Source: Lunularia cruciata
Lineage: Eukaryota > Streptophyta > Marchantiopsida > Lunulariales > Lunulariaceae
Length of the DNA stretch: 64,000 nt
Direction: 5' to 3'
Assembly (NCBI GenBank): GCA_948567375.1
Contig: OX419760.1
Location: 21,266,001 to 21,330,000 of the forward strand
A model generated the notes under the pieces. It did no database searches and was not told where the DNA came from. It saw only the letters and a list, made by a program, of their open reading frames with translations. How positions within the stretch are numbered: the first letter of the stretch is position 1; every line of letters starts with the position of its first letter. Positions 11,906 to 23,158 of this stretch are shown here, piece after piece. A program made the position numbers and the translations under genes.

Positions 11906-12059
11906 TTGCCCAGGTGGAGGTTGTGGAGTAGAATGATCAGGGAAACAAAGAATCCCTATAGGAAATTTTGAGCCGCCTACTAGGAGCTTGATTAGTTCTA
12001 ATGGGATTGAAGGCTCGACCTATGCAAGTTTGCTTCACTTGCAAGGTACAATATCTAAT

Positions 12060-12375
12060 TGGGATTGTAGGATATTGGTTGATTCTTGAAGTTTAGAGAA
12101 TTGCATGTCTATGCAAGTAGCAAAGGAATTGGGTATTCCTATCAAGCTAGTGATTGGGAATAGTTTGATGATGGCGGATGGTAGAAAGGGTTCTACATTT
12201 GCACCTCGCATCTTGTTACCTTCAAGATTAAGAAGGAGTATTTGGAGTGTATGAGGTTTGTAGTGGCTCCTCTATACTATGATATCATTTTGGGTCTACC
12301 TTGGCTTGAATATCATAAGGTTCAATTCAATTCAACACCAAATTCAAGTACAACACCAAGGTAGGAATTTCTGAT
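12060..12375 (+). pseudogene. Family B protease (B1)
   Basis: Homologous to the intact protease frame of B3 (36133-36438). The active-site region (VDS) is altered to a run with a stop, and the DIILGLPWLEYHKVQF region near 12283-12330 is followed by a frame break. Confidence 0.75.
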
Positions 12376-12417
12376 TAGGTTGTCTGGCACCTCTGAGTAA
12401 GACACCTAAGAATAATC

Positions 12418-12600
12418 AGTCCCAAGATGAGAAGTTTGTTGAGAAGGTAGCCATAGAGCAAACCTGGAAGGAAGATAAGTCCCAAGATGGGAATTTTGCC
12501 AAGAAGGCAACCAGGGAGCAAGCTTGGAAGAGAGATGAGTCCCTAAAAGAGAAGTTTGTTAGTAAAGCAGCCATAGAGCAAGCTTTGGAGGAAGATAAGT
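12418..12600 (+). repeat. Three 60-bp tandem repeats (20 residues each) between protease and RT
   Basis: Units start at 12418, 12477 and 12537, each encoding a charged ~20-residue unit beginning with S-Q-D/S-L-K and containing K-x-A-x-x-E-Q-x-W/L-x-x-D. The same three-unit array occurs in B3 (36478-36660), so it belongs to the family and predates both insertions. Confidence 0.75.
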
Positions 12601-12749
12601 CTGTATTCGCGGTGTGGATCAAGCCAATTGCACAAGAACAATCTACAGAGGGTAAAAAGCCTCATCAAGCAATGGTTGATTGGATAGTTAAGAAGTTTGT
12701 AGACGTGTTTCCTGATGATCTGCCAAAGGGATTACCCTTTGATTGAGGT

Positions 12750-13560
12750 ATGCCCTTCAAGATCGAGTTATTGCCAAGGAGTACTCTAATGAGTAGGCAG
12801 ATCTATCGGCTCTCACTAAAGAAGTTGGAAAAGATGCAAACACCACTTATAGAGTTGTTGGAGAAGAACTTCATATGACATAGTACCTCTCCTTGGGGAA
12901 CATCCATACTATTTTTTCCAAAGAAGGATGGAAGACTTTGTTTTTGTATTAATTATCGTGGGCTCAATAAACAAACTGTGAAGAATGCATATCCCTTGCC
13001 TCAGATTGATGACTTGCTTGATCAACTAAGTGGAGCACGCTACTTTTCCTAGCTGGATCTTCATAGCGGCTATTGGCAAATTCCTATTGATAGAGAGGAT
13101 GTGCAAAAGACTATCTTTTGCACAAGGTATGGGCATTTCGAGTGGAGAGTTCTACCTTTTGGACTCACAAATGCTCCAACAATCTTCATGGATCAGATGC
13201 ATTGGGTGTTGGATGGACTATTGGATTGGTCCGTGGTGGTGTTCTTGGATGATATCTTAATCTACAGCAAGACAAGAAAAACATTTGAACCATGTGCGAG
13301 AAGTCCTTAGACGACTACGAAAATGGAAATTTTACTGCAAGAAGTTGAAGTGTGCTTTTTGGTAGAAGGAAGTTAACTTCTTGGGTCATAAGATCTCATT
13401 AGAGGGGATAAAGATAGAGGAAGAGAAAATCAAGGCCATTACTGATTGAACTACCCCAAAGGATGCTACAAAAGTACGGGCATTCAATGGATTTGCCAGT
13501 TTTTACCGACAGTTCATCCATTATTATGCTCATGTGGCTGCATCATTGACTGACTTCTTG
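12750..13560 (+). pseudogene. Family B reverse transcriptase (B1)
   Basis: All landmark motifs are present in shifting frames: [62 protein letters not shown] and the catalytic VVFLDDILIYSK with both aspartates. The connection (FYRQFIHYYAHVAA) follows. Unlike B3 and B5, the catalytic box is unchanged, but stops and frameshifts near 12900, 13050 and 13280 kill the frame. Confidence 0.88.
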
Positions 13561-13599
13561 GGAAAGAACTTGAGTTTCTAGTGGACCACCAAACATGAA

Positions 13600-14040
13600 G
13601 AAGCATTCCAGAAGTTAAAGCATATGGTGTCTTCAAGACCCATTCTTCAACCATATGATCCTCAACTACCTTGTGTGGTTGATTTTGATGCTTCTAACTT
13701 TGCAATTGGAGCCGTGCTGCAACAAGAATTCCCAGATGGACTCCATCCCATTGCCTTTATGTCTTGCTGACTCAATATGGCTGAACAAAACTAATCTGCT
13801 TGAGATCAAGAACAACTTGCAATGGTATATGCTACCAAGGTATGGAGGCATTACCTCTTGGGGAAACAAGTGGTCATGCAAACTAATCACAAACCATTGT
13901 TGCAAACCTTACACTTGGAACACATGAAGAATCAACATCATCAATAAGAGGAATAGCTCCAACTGTATGACATCAAACTTGAGTACAAACCAGGTCGGTT
14001 CCATGTCATCCCTGATGCTTTATCATGATGACCTGATTTG
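13600..14040 (+). pseudogene. Family B RNase H (B1)
   Basis: Shows the start PYDPQLPCVVDFDASNFAIG around 13655-13710, the loop region AIAFMS.. and the tail IKLEYKPGRFHVIPDAL near 13970-14025, in more than one frame. It joins the RT directly, as in other chromoviruses. Confidence 0.82.
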
Positions 14041-14279
14041 AAGTCTCTTCCTCTCATAACAATGGCAATTTCAATGGTGTCAGTTGACCCTAAGGTCCAA
14101 CATGAGTTTCAGTCAGCTCTACACCAAGATCCCTTCTTCCAAATGGTACATAGTCGCCTTACGGCATGCAATAAGGAGTACAACACCTTTTCCATCAAGG
14201 AAGGCCCTTTATTACGGACCGGATCTATGTTCCACCTAAAGGTGATCTTTGACTTGTGTGCCTTCAAGAAGCCCATGAT

Positions 14280-14960
14280 TTACCCATAGCTGGTCACATG
14301 GGTGTGGACAAGACCTTGCGTACCCTCCAACGTCAATAGTGGTGGCCCGACATGACACAAGATGTTTTGAGAATTTGTTCAATCGTGTGAGAGCTGCCAA
14401 TGTAACAAGGCCAACAACTAGAAGCCAAGTGAACTCCTTCAACCACTTGCCATTCCATCCACTTGCTGGGAGCATGTGAGCTTGGATCTCATCACATCTT
14501 TACCAAAGACAAAACAAGAACACACTGCAATTGTGGTATTTGTGGATAAGCTTAATAAGCAAATCTACTTGGCACCAACCTGTGATACCGTGGATGCTCC
14601 AACCTTAGCACAAATCTACTTTGACAATGTCTTCAAGCATCACGGGATGCCACATGTACTCATCTTCGACCGTGATCCTTTTTTTCCAAGGAAGTTTTGG
14701 TAAGCACTCTTCCAAATACTTGGCACCAAGCTTGCTTTATCCACGGCCTATCATCCTCAAACTGATGGACAAACCAAATGTGCAAATTGTACATTGGAGG
14801 ATATGCTACATGCCTTTGTCAATGTCTACCATACCAATTAGGATGAATGTCTTGCAGCTACAAAATTTGCCTAAAACAATTCCAAACAGGCAAGTACCGG
14901 ATTTTCTCCTTTTTTTCTCAATTTTGGCCAAGATCCGCTTGTTTAATTCTCTTCTTGCTT
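14280..14960 (+). pseudogene. Family B integrase (B1)
   Basis: The zinc-binding part (GHMGVDKTLRTL, then CESCQCNKA-like with decay) is followed by the catalytic core opening with MSLDLITSLPKT, VVFVDKLNKQIYLAPT and FDNVFKHHGMPHVLIFDRDP. The [10 protein letters not shown] stretch with the third catalytic position lies near 14745-14775. Frames break at about 14700 and 14860. Confidence 0.85.
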
Positions 14961-15252
14961 CCCTTCCATCTCAAGTTCCTCATACTTCCACATTCTTGAC
15001 CACTATATCCGACTCTCTCTAACAAGCCAAGTCTCACCTCCTTGTTGCTAAGAATTGCCAAAAACAATATGCAGACCACCATCATCGTGATCTCACCTTT
15101 GAAGTCAATGATGAAGTCATGTTATCCTCTAGTAACCTCCCTCTCCCACTTGATACCCAAGTTCATAAACTTGCCCCTAATTGGATAAGACCCTTTGATA
15201 TCACCCAAATTGTCTCTCCCAAATTGTCTCTCCTGTTGCTTATTGACTTGCC

Positions 15253-15588
15253 TTGCCTTGTCATATGGGTATTTATCCTTTCTTTCATGTTTCCAAGTTA
15301 AAACCCTTTGTTCCTAACCCCTCTTCCTTTTCCTCTCAAGTCCAACCTCCCCCTCTTCTTGTCCCTATCAGTGATCATCAGGAGTACAAAGTTGATTGTA
15401 TCCTTGCACGTCGCTATATTCAACGAGGCCATCACCAACATACGGAGTACAAGGTCCTTTGGAAAGGGTATCCCCTTCATGATGCCACATGGGAACCTCT
15501 TTCTCACCTCCAAAATGCACAGACGGCCATCCAAGAATTTGAAGCTTCACTGGCAACGAGGACATCACCAACTAGCGGTGGGAGAATA
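15253..15588 (+). CDS. Family B chromodomain tail (B1), open
   Basis: The integrase C-terminus (HMGIYPFFHVSKLKPFVPNP) leads into a chromodomain with YKVDCILARR, EYKVLWKGYPLHDATWEPLSHL and a closing helix NAQTAIQEFEASLA. The aromatic residues expected to bind a methylated lysine are in part replaced (the first position is Y, the W of WKGY and W of TWEP are present). Frame open from 15253 and running into the LTR. Confidence 0.88.
15574..15588 (+). promoter_or_regulatory. Polypurine tract of B1
   Basis: The purine-rich run GCGGTGGGAGAATA sits immediately before the 3' LTR. It is the expected plus-strand primer site, and the same run precedes the 3' LTR of B3. Confidence 0.75.
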
Positions 15589-15991
15589 TGTAACAATATG
15601 GAGTTTAGCAATATAGCTAGTAAGGCTAACGAAGTAGAGAATAAGCCAAATTAGCCCAGAATATTCCAAAAGCATCTAGGAAGCTTCTTGGGAAGCCTCT
15701 CGACTAGTTAACTTGCGCTACAAGCAGGTAGCTTCTAGAAGCTTTTAACTAGCTTAGCTTGAATGCCAAGTAGACGGCTTCTAGAAGGAAGCTTCTTGAG
15801 AAGCTTCCTAGTTAACTTGGCTTGCACTCTAAGAAAGTGGCTCAAGGAAGCTTCTTGAGAAGCTTCTCAAGAGGCTTGTATGCTACCTATAAATACCAAA
15901 GCCAAAGCTCATGCTAGGCATTTGGAGTTTCCCAAGAGCCCCAATGTGAGTTCCATTCTCCTATTTCTCTCCTCGGTCTCGGTCATTTACA
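15589..15991 (+). repeat. 3' LTR of B1
   Basis: Pairs with the 5' LTR of B1. Starts TGTAACAATATGGAG, ends CATTTACA, followed by the target duplication ATGGA. It has the same array of GAAGCTTC palindromes and TATA box. The heat-shock-like core here reads TTCTAGAAGCTTT, with the last unit damaged. Confidence 0.92.
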
Positions 15992-15996
15992 ATGGA

Positions 15997-16957
15997 GGAT
16001 CCTCCTTCAATTATTTCCTTTAGGCCTCCTCCTCTTCCCATGACCTCTTCTCCTGGCTTCTCAAACCCACCATAACCTTCACTTGGACTGATCTCTCCCA
16101 ATCCTTACAGGCTCCCCACCACCACCGCTTGCCATCCCTCTTTTAGCTCCCATAGCATCACACACCCCCTAGACCCTCTTTACCCTAGTTCTCTCATTAT
16201 AGGTACCACCAAAGTCTTACTCTTAGAGGCTCCACTCCTTGGATCCCATCATGCCCTACTTCCAAGCATCCTCCATCCTTGCATGTATACCAAGATCCCA
16301 ATGCCCCTTTGCATGCTAGTGGGTTCCACGCTTTCCATACTCCTACGTGTTATCTTAATAGATGATAAGGAGAGGGGTGTATCTACTTGGATCCTAATAG
16401 CTCTCTTCCCTCAATGGACTTTGCTTCTTTGTGCGCATGGAGATGCATGTAGACATCACAAGATAGCCTCTTGGATTCATTGGTTTCTACAAGTAGATTG
16501 GGCTGCTTTATAGGAGGAGTACACCATCCAATCACAAGCTATAACCAAATGGCTCATAGAGTCCCTACATGCTCACGCTTCACCTCCAAAACATCATCAT
16601 CTATATTTTTCTTTGATGTTAGGATAGGTAGGGGAGTATTGGCTAGCAATATATGCACTCTCACTATTTAGACCAACATCTTTTTCCATTGACACACTCT
16701 CAACTTTATAGGGTCTCTATCTATTTGCCACATATGACCTTCCTTTTTTTATCCATGATTACCAATGAGGAGTTACCACTTGTAGAGTTCATCTTTGTCC
16801 ATGTTGTACTCAACTATCCATGTTTCTCAATAAAGGGTCCTTGAGGACTAGTTTTTGAGCACCTACATGATTGTCTATCCTTTGACTTGCCAAACTTAGG
16901 TTCCCTTTGCTTTCTACCAATGTCTTGCCTTGGCTTTGGTGCCCAATGGTTTAGGTG
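15997..16957 (+). other. Right half of the B1 target sequence, then unassigned sequence
   Basis: The first ~80 bases continue the proline-rich frame of 10239-10372. Beyond that I see proline/serine-rich stop-ridden frames and no known domain. The similarity of style (cytosine-rich plus strand) suggests it was once coding, but no family is recognised. Confidence 0.35.
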
Positions 16958-17560
16958 ATAAGCAAACAGTGAAGAACGTATATCCCTTGCCTTAGATTGA
17001 TGACTTGCTTGATCAATTGAGTGGAGCACAATAATTTTCCAAGTTGGATCTTTGTGGTGGCTATTTCCAAATCCCTATTGATAAGGAAGATGTGCAAAAG
17101 ATTACCTTTTGCACAAGGTATGGGCATTTTGAGTGGAGAGTTCTACCTTTTGGGCTCACTAATACTCCAACAATCTTCATGGATCAGATACATCAAGTGT
17201 TGGATGGACTATTGGATCAATATGTGGTGGTGTTCTTGGACAATATCTTAACCTATAGCAAGATAGAGGCAGAACACATGAATCATATGCAAGAAGTCCT
17301 CAAACAACTACAACAATGGAAATTTTCTTGCAAGAAATCAAAGTGTGCCTTTTGGCAAAAGGAGGTCACCTTCCTGGGTCACAAGATCTCATTGGAAGGG
17401 ATTAAGATAGAAAAGGAGAAAATCAAGGCCATTATTGATTGGCCTACTCCAAAGGATGCTACATTTAATGGATTGGCCAGTTTTTATTGATGGTTCATCC
17501 ATTATTATGCTCATGTGGTTGCACCATTGACTAACTAACCTCTTGGGGAAGAACTTGAGC
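16958..17560 (+). pseudogene. Family B reverse transcriptase (B5)
   Basis: A long open stretch (17044-17490) holds the GGYFQIPIDKEDVQ, FEWRVLPFGLTNTPTIFMD and connection motifs. The catalytic box reads VVFLDNIL: the second aspartate of the YxDD-type motif is an asparagine, which would abolish catalysis. Confidence 0.88.
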
Positions 17561-17599
17561 TTCTAGTGGACCACCAAGCATGAAAAAGCATTCCAAAAT

Positions 17600-19330
17600 T
17601 TGAAACATATGGTGTCTTCAAGACCCATCCTTCAACCATATGATCCTCAACTACCTTGTGTGGTTGATTTTGATGCTTCTAACTTTGCAATTAGAGCAGT
17701 GTTGTAACAAGAATTCCCAGATGGACTACATCCATTGCCTTTGTATCTCACTGACTAAATACAACTGAAAAAAAATACTCTGCTTGAGATTGGGAATAAC
17801 TTGCAATGGTATATGCTACCAAGGTATGGAGACATTATCTCTTATGGAAACAAGTGATCATGCAAACCAATCACAAACCCGTTGTTGCAGACCTTACACT
17901 TGGAACACATGAAGAGTCAATATCATTGATAGGAGGAGCAACTCCAATTGTTTGACATCAAACTTGAGTACAAACCAAGTTGGTTCCATGTTATCCTTGA
18001 TGCTCTATCACAAAAACCTGATTTGAAGTCTCTTCCTCTCATCACGACAACAATTACAACGGTGCCAATTGACTCCAAGGTCCAGAATGAGTTTCAATCA
18101 GCTCTACAACAAAATCCTTCTTCCAAATGGTACATGGTCGTCTTATAGCATGCAACAAGGGATAAAACACCTTGTCCTTCAAGGAAGGCCTTCTATTCCA
18201 TGAGGATTGGATCTATGTTCTAGCCAAAGGTGATCTCCACCTTATGCACCTTCAAGAAGCCCATGATTTACCAATAGCTGATCACATGGGTGTAGACAAG
18301 ACCTTGAGTACCCTCCAATGCCAATCGTGGTAGCCCAACATGACACAAGATGTTTGAGAGTTTGTCCAATCATGTGAGAGCTGCCAATATAACAAGGCCA
18401 ACAACCAAAGTAGAGTGGACTCCTTCTACCACTCCCCATTTGATCCGCTTGCTGGGAATATGTGAGCGTGGATCTCATCACATCCTTGCCCAAGACAAAG
18501 CAAGGACATACAAAAATCATGGTGTTTGTGGATAAGCTAAGTAAGCAAATCCACTTGGCACCAACCTTTGATATAGTGGATGCTCCAACCTTAGCGTAAA
18601 TTTACTTCAACAATGTCTTTAAGCATCATGTGATGCCATGTGTACTCATCTCCAACCGTGATCCTTGATTCACCTGGAAGTTTTGGCAAACACTCTTCCA
18701 GATACTTGGCACCAAGCTTGCTTGTCCATGGCCTATCATCCTTAAACAGATGGAAAAACTGAACATGCAAATCATACCTTGGAGGATATGCTATGTCACT
18801 TTGTCAATGTCTACCATACCAATTGGGATGAATGTCTTGCAGTTGCAGAATTTGCCTATAATAATTCCAAACAGGCAAGCATTAGATTTTCTACTTTCTT
18901 TCTCAATTTTGGCCAAGATCCGCTTGTTCTGAATTCTCTTCTTGCTCCTCTTCCATCTTAAGTCCCTCATCCATCAACCTTCTTGACCACCCTATCCCAA
19001 TCTCTCCAACAAGCCAAATCTCACCTCCTTTTTGCTCAAAATTGTCAAAAACAATATGTGGACCACCATTGTTGTTATCTCACCTTTGAAGTTGGTGATA
19101 AAGTCATGCTATCCTCTAGTAACCTACCCTTCCCACTTGATACCCAAGTTTGTGAACTTGGCTCTAATTGGATAGGACCTTTTGATGTCACCCAAATCAT
19201 CTCTCCTGTTGCTTATTGACTTGCCTTACCTTGTCATATGTGCATCCACGCTATCTTTCACATTTCCAAGTTGAAACCCTTTGTTCTTAACCCATCTTTT
19301 TTTTCCTCTTGTGTCCAACCTCATCCTCCT
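17600..19330 (+). pseudogene. Family B RNase H and integrase (B5)
   Basis: Collinear with B1 and B3: RNase H start DFDASNFAI (about 17660), tail FDIKLEYKPSWFHVILDAL (17948 onward), then the integrase zinc part and core (HGVCG-, KQIHLAPTFDIVDAP region 18530-18620) and C-terminal ISPVAY-type motif. Many stops. Confidence 0.82.
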
Positions 19331-19339
19331 CCCATCCCT

Positions 19340-19545
19340 ATCAATGATCATGAGGAGTATGAAGATGATAATATCCTTGCATGTCGCCACATTCAACAAG
19401 AACGTTGATAACATACAAAGTACAAGGTCCTTTGGAAAGGGTATCCTCTTCATGATGCCACATGGGAACCTTTTTCTCACCTCTAGAATGCATAGATGGC
19501 CATCCAAGAGTTTGAAGCTTCAATGGCAATGAGGACGTCCTCAAC
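19340..19545 (+). pseudogene. Family B chromodomain (B5), frameshifted
   Basis: DNA is clearly homologous to the B1 and B3 chromodomain (KVLWKGYPLHDATWEP region), but the frame is broken near 19400 and 19485. Confidence 0.7.
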
Positions 19546-19561
19546 TAATGGTGGAGGAATA

Positions 19562-19972
19562 TGTAACAATATAGAGTTCAACGACGTAGTTAGTAAGGCT
19601 AACAAAGTAGAGAATAAACCAAATTAGCCCAGAATATTCTAGAAGCATCTAGGAAGCTTCTTGGGAAGCTTCTCGACTAGCTTAACTTGCATCCCAAGCA
19701 GGTAACTTATAGAAGCTTCCAACTAGTTTAGCTTGCATGCCAAGTAGACGGCTTCTAGAAGGAAGCTTCTTGAGATGCTTCCTAGTTAACTTGGCTTGCA
19801 CTCTAAGAAAGCAGCTCAAGGAAGCTTCTTGAGAATCTTCTCAAGGGCCTTGTATGCTATCTATAAATACCAAAGCCAAAATTTTGGTAGGCATTTGGAG
19901 TTTTCTCACATTCAAGTGTCCTAATGTGAGTTTCCATTCTCCTATTTCTCTCCTCGGTCTTGATCTTTTACA
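19562..19972 (+). repeat. 3' LTR of B5
   Basis: 411 bp, starts TGTAACAATATAGAG, ends CTTTTACA. It contains the GAAGCTTC palindrome series and TATA box (CTATAAATACC). Confidence 0.9.
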
Positions 19973-20640
19973 GGAACTCAATTCACGAGTTTGTTTTGGA
20001 GAACACTCTTTGGTCTCTTCAACACCAAATTGGCCATATCAATGGCTTACCATCCAGATATTAATGGACAAGTAGAGTAGGCTAATTGCACTATTGAAGA
20101 TATGCTCCGGGGCCCCACCCTAGAAGAGCAAGAAAGGTAGGACACCTTACTCCTAGTGGTAGAATTTGCATACAACAATTTAGTGAATGCATCCACATGC
20201 CACAACGTTCTTCCTTATGCATAGAGAGCACCTTTTCACACCTTTGAGCTTGACGAGGATCCGCCCAGTGGATACCAAGGTGGGAGCTATCAACACTTTT
20301 GTTTCCAAAATCCAACAAGGAGTAGAGAAGGCCAAAAATAGGTTCTATATTGCCCAAAATTGACAAAAATAGTATGCAAATGCACATCATTGGCACATGG
20401 AGTTCAATGTTGGGGAAAAAGTCTGGTTTTCAATAACCAACCTCACGTTAGTTAGTTGGCCCTTGCAAGCTTAGACCTCATGTTATTGGGCCTTATTCAA
20501 TCCTTTGTTGCATCAGCGTAGTGGCTTCTCACCTTGAGCTACCACCACATATGAAGATTCACCCAATGTTCCATGTTTCCTTACTATGTTGATATGCTCC
20601 CCGACTGCCTCAATTCTCATCCATATTAGAAAGTTGACCT
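19973..20640 (+). pseudogene. Family F integrase C-terminal half
   Basis: Starts at GTQFTSLFWRTLF, then TKLAISMAYHPDINGQVE with the third catalytic glutamate present, followed at once by a stop. Further pieces such as VEFAYNN and the HPMFHVS-type joint to the chromodomain are visible in other frames. Confidence 0.85.
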
Positions 20641-20652
20641 TGTCTAACACTT

Positions 20653-20859
20653 GTGGATGAAGTAGAGGAATATGAGGTCAAACGCATTCCCCAGAAATGC
20701 ATCCGAGGTACTCGCTATCCGTGTGTGGAATATTTGGTACATTGGAAAGGATACCCCTTGTATGAGGCAACATGGGAAACAACAACCAATTTGACCAATA
20801 CACCAATGTTAGTGAAATCGTTTGAGCAACAACTTCACAATAAGGAAGTTGCATCTTAA
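20653..20859 (+). CDS. Family F chromodomain
   Basis: Open frame with EYEVKRIPQKCIRGTRYP, EYLVHWKGYPLYEATWETTTNL and a final helix. The aromatic cage positions Y, W and W/Y are present, which is better preserved than in family B. It ends just before the polypurine tract and is the C-terminus of the F polyprotein. Confidence 0.88.
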   Translation: MDEVEEYEVKRIPQKCIRGTRYPCVEYLVHWKGYPLYEATWETTTNLTNTPMLVKSFEQQLHNKEVAS

Positions 20860-20872
20860 AGGGGGAGAGGTT
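20857..20872 (+). promoter_or_regulatory. Polypurine tract of F
   Basis: Run TTAAAGGGGGAGAGG immediately upstream of the LTR start TGTAATACC. Confidence 0.8.
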
Positions 20873-21424
20873 TGTAATACCTCTAGCTAGACATATTAGC
20901 TAGAGGTGAATATTTGTTTGGTAACATCCGGAAGGATATTATGTATGATTGGCTAGGTAAATCAAATAGAGGTATCACCAAAAGAGTACTTCTACTAATA
21001 GGGCATAAGCCAAAACTAGCCTGAAGTTGTAATACCAATAGCTAGAAATATTAGCTAGAAGTGAAAATTGGCTTGGTAACAATTGGAAAGATGTATATAT
21101 GATAGGCTAGGTAGATTAGATAGAGGTGTCACCATAAGAGGACTTCTCCTTATAGGGTAGGAGTTGAAATTAGCTCTGAAAATTTAGAGATAATTTTGGA
21201 GGCCCAAAAGGATAAATTAGGCCTAAAAAATATGCAGATTCCTCCTTGACAAATGAAAGATTGGCCTTCCCTCCCCTCTAGTTTGTCTCATCAAGAGCTT
21301 TCCAAAAAAATTTGGAGATTGCTACAAGAAGATTCCCTAAATATTCCTTCTAGTCAAAGGTGGTTGACCAACCAAATAGGATCAGAACCCACATGTCACC
21401 CATGCATACAACTAATCTATTTTA
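20873..21424 (+). repeat. Family F LTR with internal tandem duplication, 3'-truncated
   Basis: Starts TGTAATACCTCTAGC. A ~150 bp block (TAATACC..TAGCTAGA..GGTAACA..GGTGTCACC..AGGACTTCTCC) appears twice in a row, at about 20873 and 21030. The solo LTR at 45562 shows the same duplication. Truncated at about 21424, where an R-type non-LTR fragment begins. Confidence 0.8.
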
Positions 21425-21960
21425 TTGCCAAGACTAACATGCACAATTCCTCCCTTTGCGGATTTTGTTTCCCTAGACTCTAGAATAATTCAAGGGGAGC
21501 TCACTGAGTATATGCACACTCACACCCTTTCTAGCATCCTCATTGACATTCATTTACTTGATAGAGCTAGGATCCTCTCTTGTGGAAGGAAGGGACCTAG
21601 AGCTTGGCTTCATGCTTCCTCTTTGATTGGGAACTTCATATTCACATCAAAGGAGTTTACCATAGCTCTTAGACTTTGGCTAGGTCTATCACATCCAACA
21701 CTCTTGGGCATACCAGATCAATGCCTTGTGGTTCTACATTTGATGTTGAGGGCATCCACATCTTATGATGTGTCATATGAAGAGAGCCTACTAGAGTCCA
21801 ATACACTATTAGAGATGCGGTGGCCTAGATCTTGCGATCTACCCGCTCATAGGTTCAGATTGAGCAATGGATGGTACTACCAAGACCACCTCACGAGAGA
21901 GAGTAGATAAATATTGTCACTTCAAGGATGGCCAATGCAAGTTGTATGATGTATTGAATA
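21425..21960 (+). pseudogene. Non-LTR retrotransposon R, fragment between RT and endonuclease
   Basis: An open frame of 161 codons reads RARILSCGRKGPRAWLHAS, then FTIALRLWLGLSHP. After a one-base shift come CGSTFDVEGIHIL and TIRDAVA, the CCHC-type knuckle that precedes the restriction-like endonuclease in RLE non-LTR elements. The beginning of the endonuclease (DIVTSRMAN) is just recognisable. The layout agrees with copy R2 at 27330-28219, but the sequence has diverged, so it may be an older subfamily. Confidence 0.75.
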
Positions 21961-22484
21961 TCACTTGTATCAGATCTTGGTAAAACCATGATTTTCTCCT
22001 CTCATCCTAAAATTGATATTTGGATACTATTATTTGAATATAATTAAAATTTTAATGTAGATTACATAATTTAAATATCACTTTAATATTTAAATTTTAA
22101 GAAAATTAAATATTAAATAGAAATTAATAATAATTCTAATAATAGGTAAATTTACATTTTTTAATACTATTTTTATGATTTTTATCAATTTTTTGGGGTA
22201 AAAAGAATTGAAAATTAGAGTGATACCGGATAATTATATTCTATGAAATAAAAAATTTAATATAAATAATTTTCCTACAACTTGGACACTACTTAATATC
22301 ATAAAAAATAAATTTTTAAATGATTATAAAATTAAATCCCAAAATGAAATATAAAAATGTTTGTCACCTCAAGGGTTAGATTCCGCACCATGCATAAAAT
22401 AAAACAAATTGAGAATGCCCATCAAGTCGTATAATAAAAGAGAGTGCTAAACCCACATACTAAACTATGGGGAGCTTATAGAAA
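21961..22484. other. A+T-rich block without genes
   Basis: Long runs of A and T with TTAAAT/ATTTAA words. No frame of note and no domain. It separates two R-type fragments. Confidence 0.6.
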
Positions 22485-22624
22485 GTTATGAGAGCTTATA
22501 GATTTTAGGGTTTGGAGAGATTATTTTCTTATGTGAGTTGGGATGTGAGGGGTTGTGGTTTTGCAGATACGGGGAGATATGGAGAGGAGCAGCATGTGTT
22601 ACTATCATTATTCTTGTGGTAGCC

Positions 22625-23158
22625 ATGGATACACCTTCCCATGTGGGGTCGTTGAGAGCGGGTCGGGATACACCATGCCCGGTGTGTCACCAACGCTTCA
22701 CCTCGCAAGGGGTAAAGACCCATGTGGGAAGGATGCACAAGGACTATGATTGGACCACTTGTGATGCTCACATGAGACGAGCAACCACATCGATAGCAAT
22801 GATACTCGGCATTACACACGCTTCTTCTATACCTTTGTTGATTGTTCCAAGGATACAGATCGAGTCATGGGAGTGGTTAGCTTCTCAAGCGAGTTGCATT
22901 TTGGGATTATTTGAGACTAGTTTTCCATGTCCACGTCTATTCCATAGGCTACCCCGCACACTCTATGATGAAGCTAGACATGCTTTTTGCCTACCACTGG
23001 ATCGTTTGGCATGTGATCCCTTGGACAAGTTAGCATGGTTCCTATTCCTCATACTTCCTCGATTGTGTCTTCCTTATGCTAGAGGGGGACATGTGGAGCA
23101 TAAAGAGGTGGCTGCTAGATTTCATCGATTCCAAGTGGGGGATTGGGCAGCCCCTTAG
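22625..23158 (+). pseudogene. R1 N-terminal domain with C2H2 zinc finger
   Basis: The probable start is the ATG at 22625 (MDTPSHVGSLRAGRDTPC). The finger CPVCHQRFTS..KTHVGRMH fits C-x2-C-x11-H-x4-H at about residues 18-38. The next ~130 residues contain the helical linker typical of this class (RLPRTLYDEARHAF, CDPLDKLAWFLFLILPRLCL, RFHRFQVGDW). N-terminal fingers in R2-type elements bind target DNA. The frame then ends in a stop. Confidence 0.78.

Larger units (their letters stand above)
10373..15991 (+). mobile_element. Complete Ty3/gypsy chromovirus family B, copy B1
   Basis: Two LTRs (10373-10783 and 15589-15991) flank a primer site, gag, protease, RT, RNase H, integrase, chromodomain and polypurine tract in the standard chromovirus order. 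The target-site duplication ATGGA lies directly outside (10368-10372 and 15992-15996), which proves a true insertion. The coding region has many stops and frameshifts, so the copy is not autonomous. Chromodomains in this family are thought to guide integration to marked chromatin. Confidence 0.95.
16958..19972 (+). mobile_element. Chromovirus family B, 5'-truncated copy B5
   Basis: Begins abruptly inside the RT (at the motif after the first RT box, KQTVKNVYPLP) and continues through RNase H, integrase and chromodomain to a 3' LTR at 19562-19972. Immediately after its LTR the integrase of element F resumes at the codons for GTQFTS, so B5 inserted into F. The matching left side of F and the 5' end of B5 are lost. 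Confidence 0.9.
19973..21424 (+). mobile_element. Second chromovirus, family F, 3' part
   Basis: Integrase C-terminal half, chromodomain, polypurine tract and a truncated LTR, interrupted on the left by B5. Its LTR is homologous to the solo LTR at 45562-46298. It differs from family B in LTR sequence and chromodomain sequence. Confidence 0.85.

Noticed and set aside
12416-12622. Minus-strand frame with repeated serine/alanine units that looks like a repeat protein.
   Set aside because: It is only the antisense of the 60-bp repeats encoding the family B linker on the plus strand.
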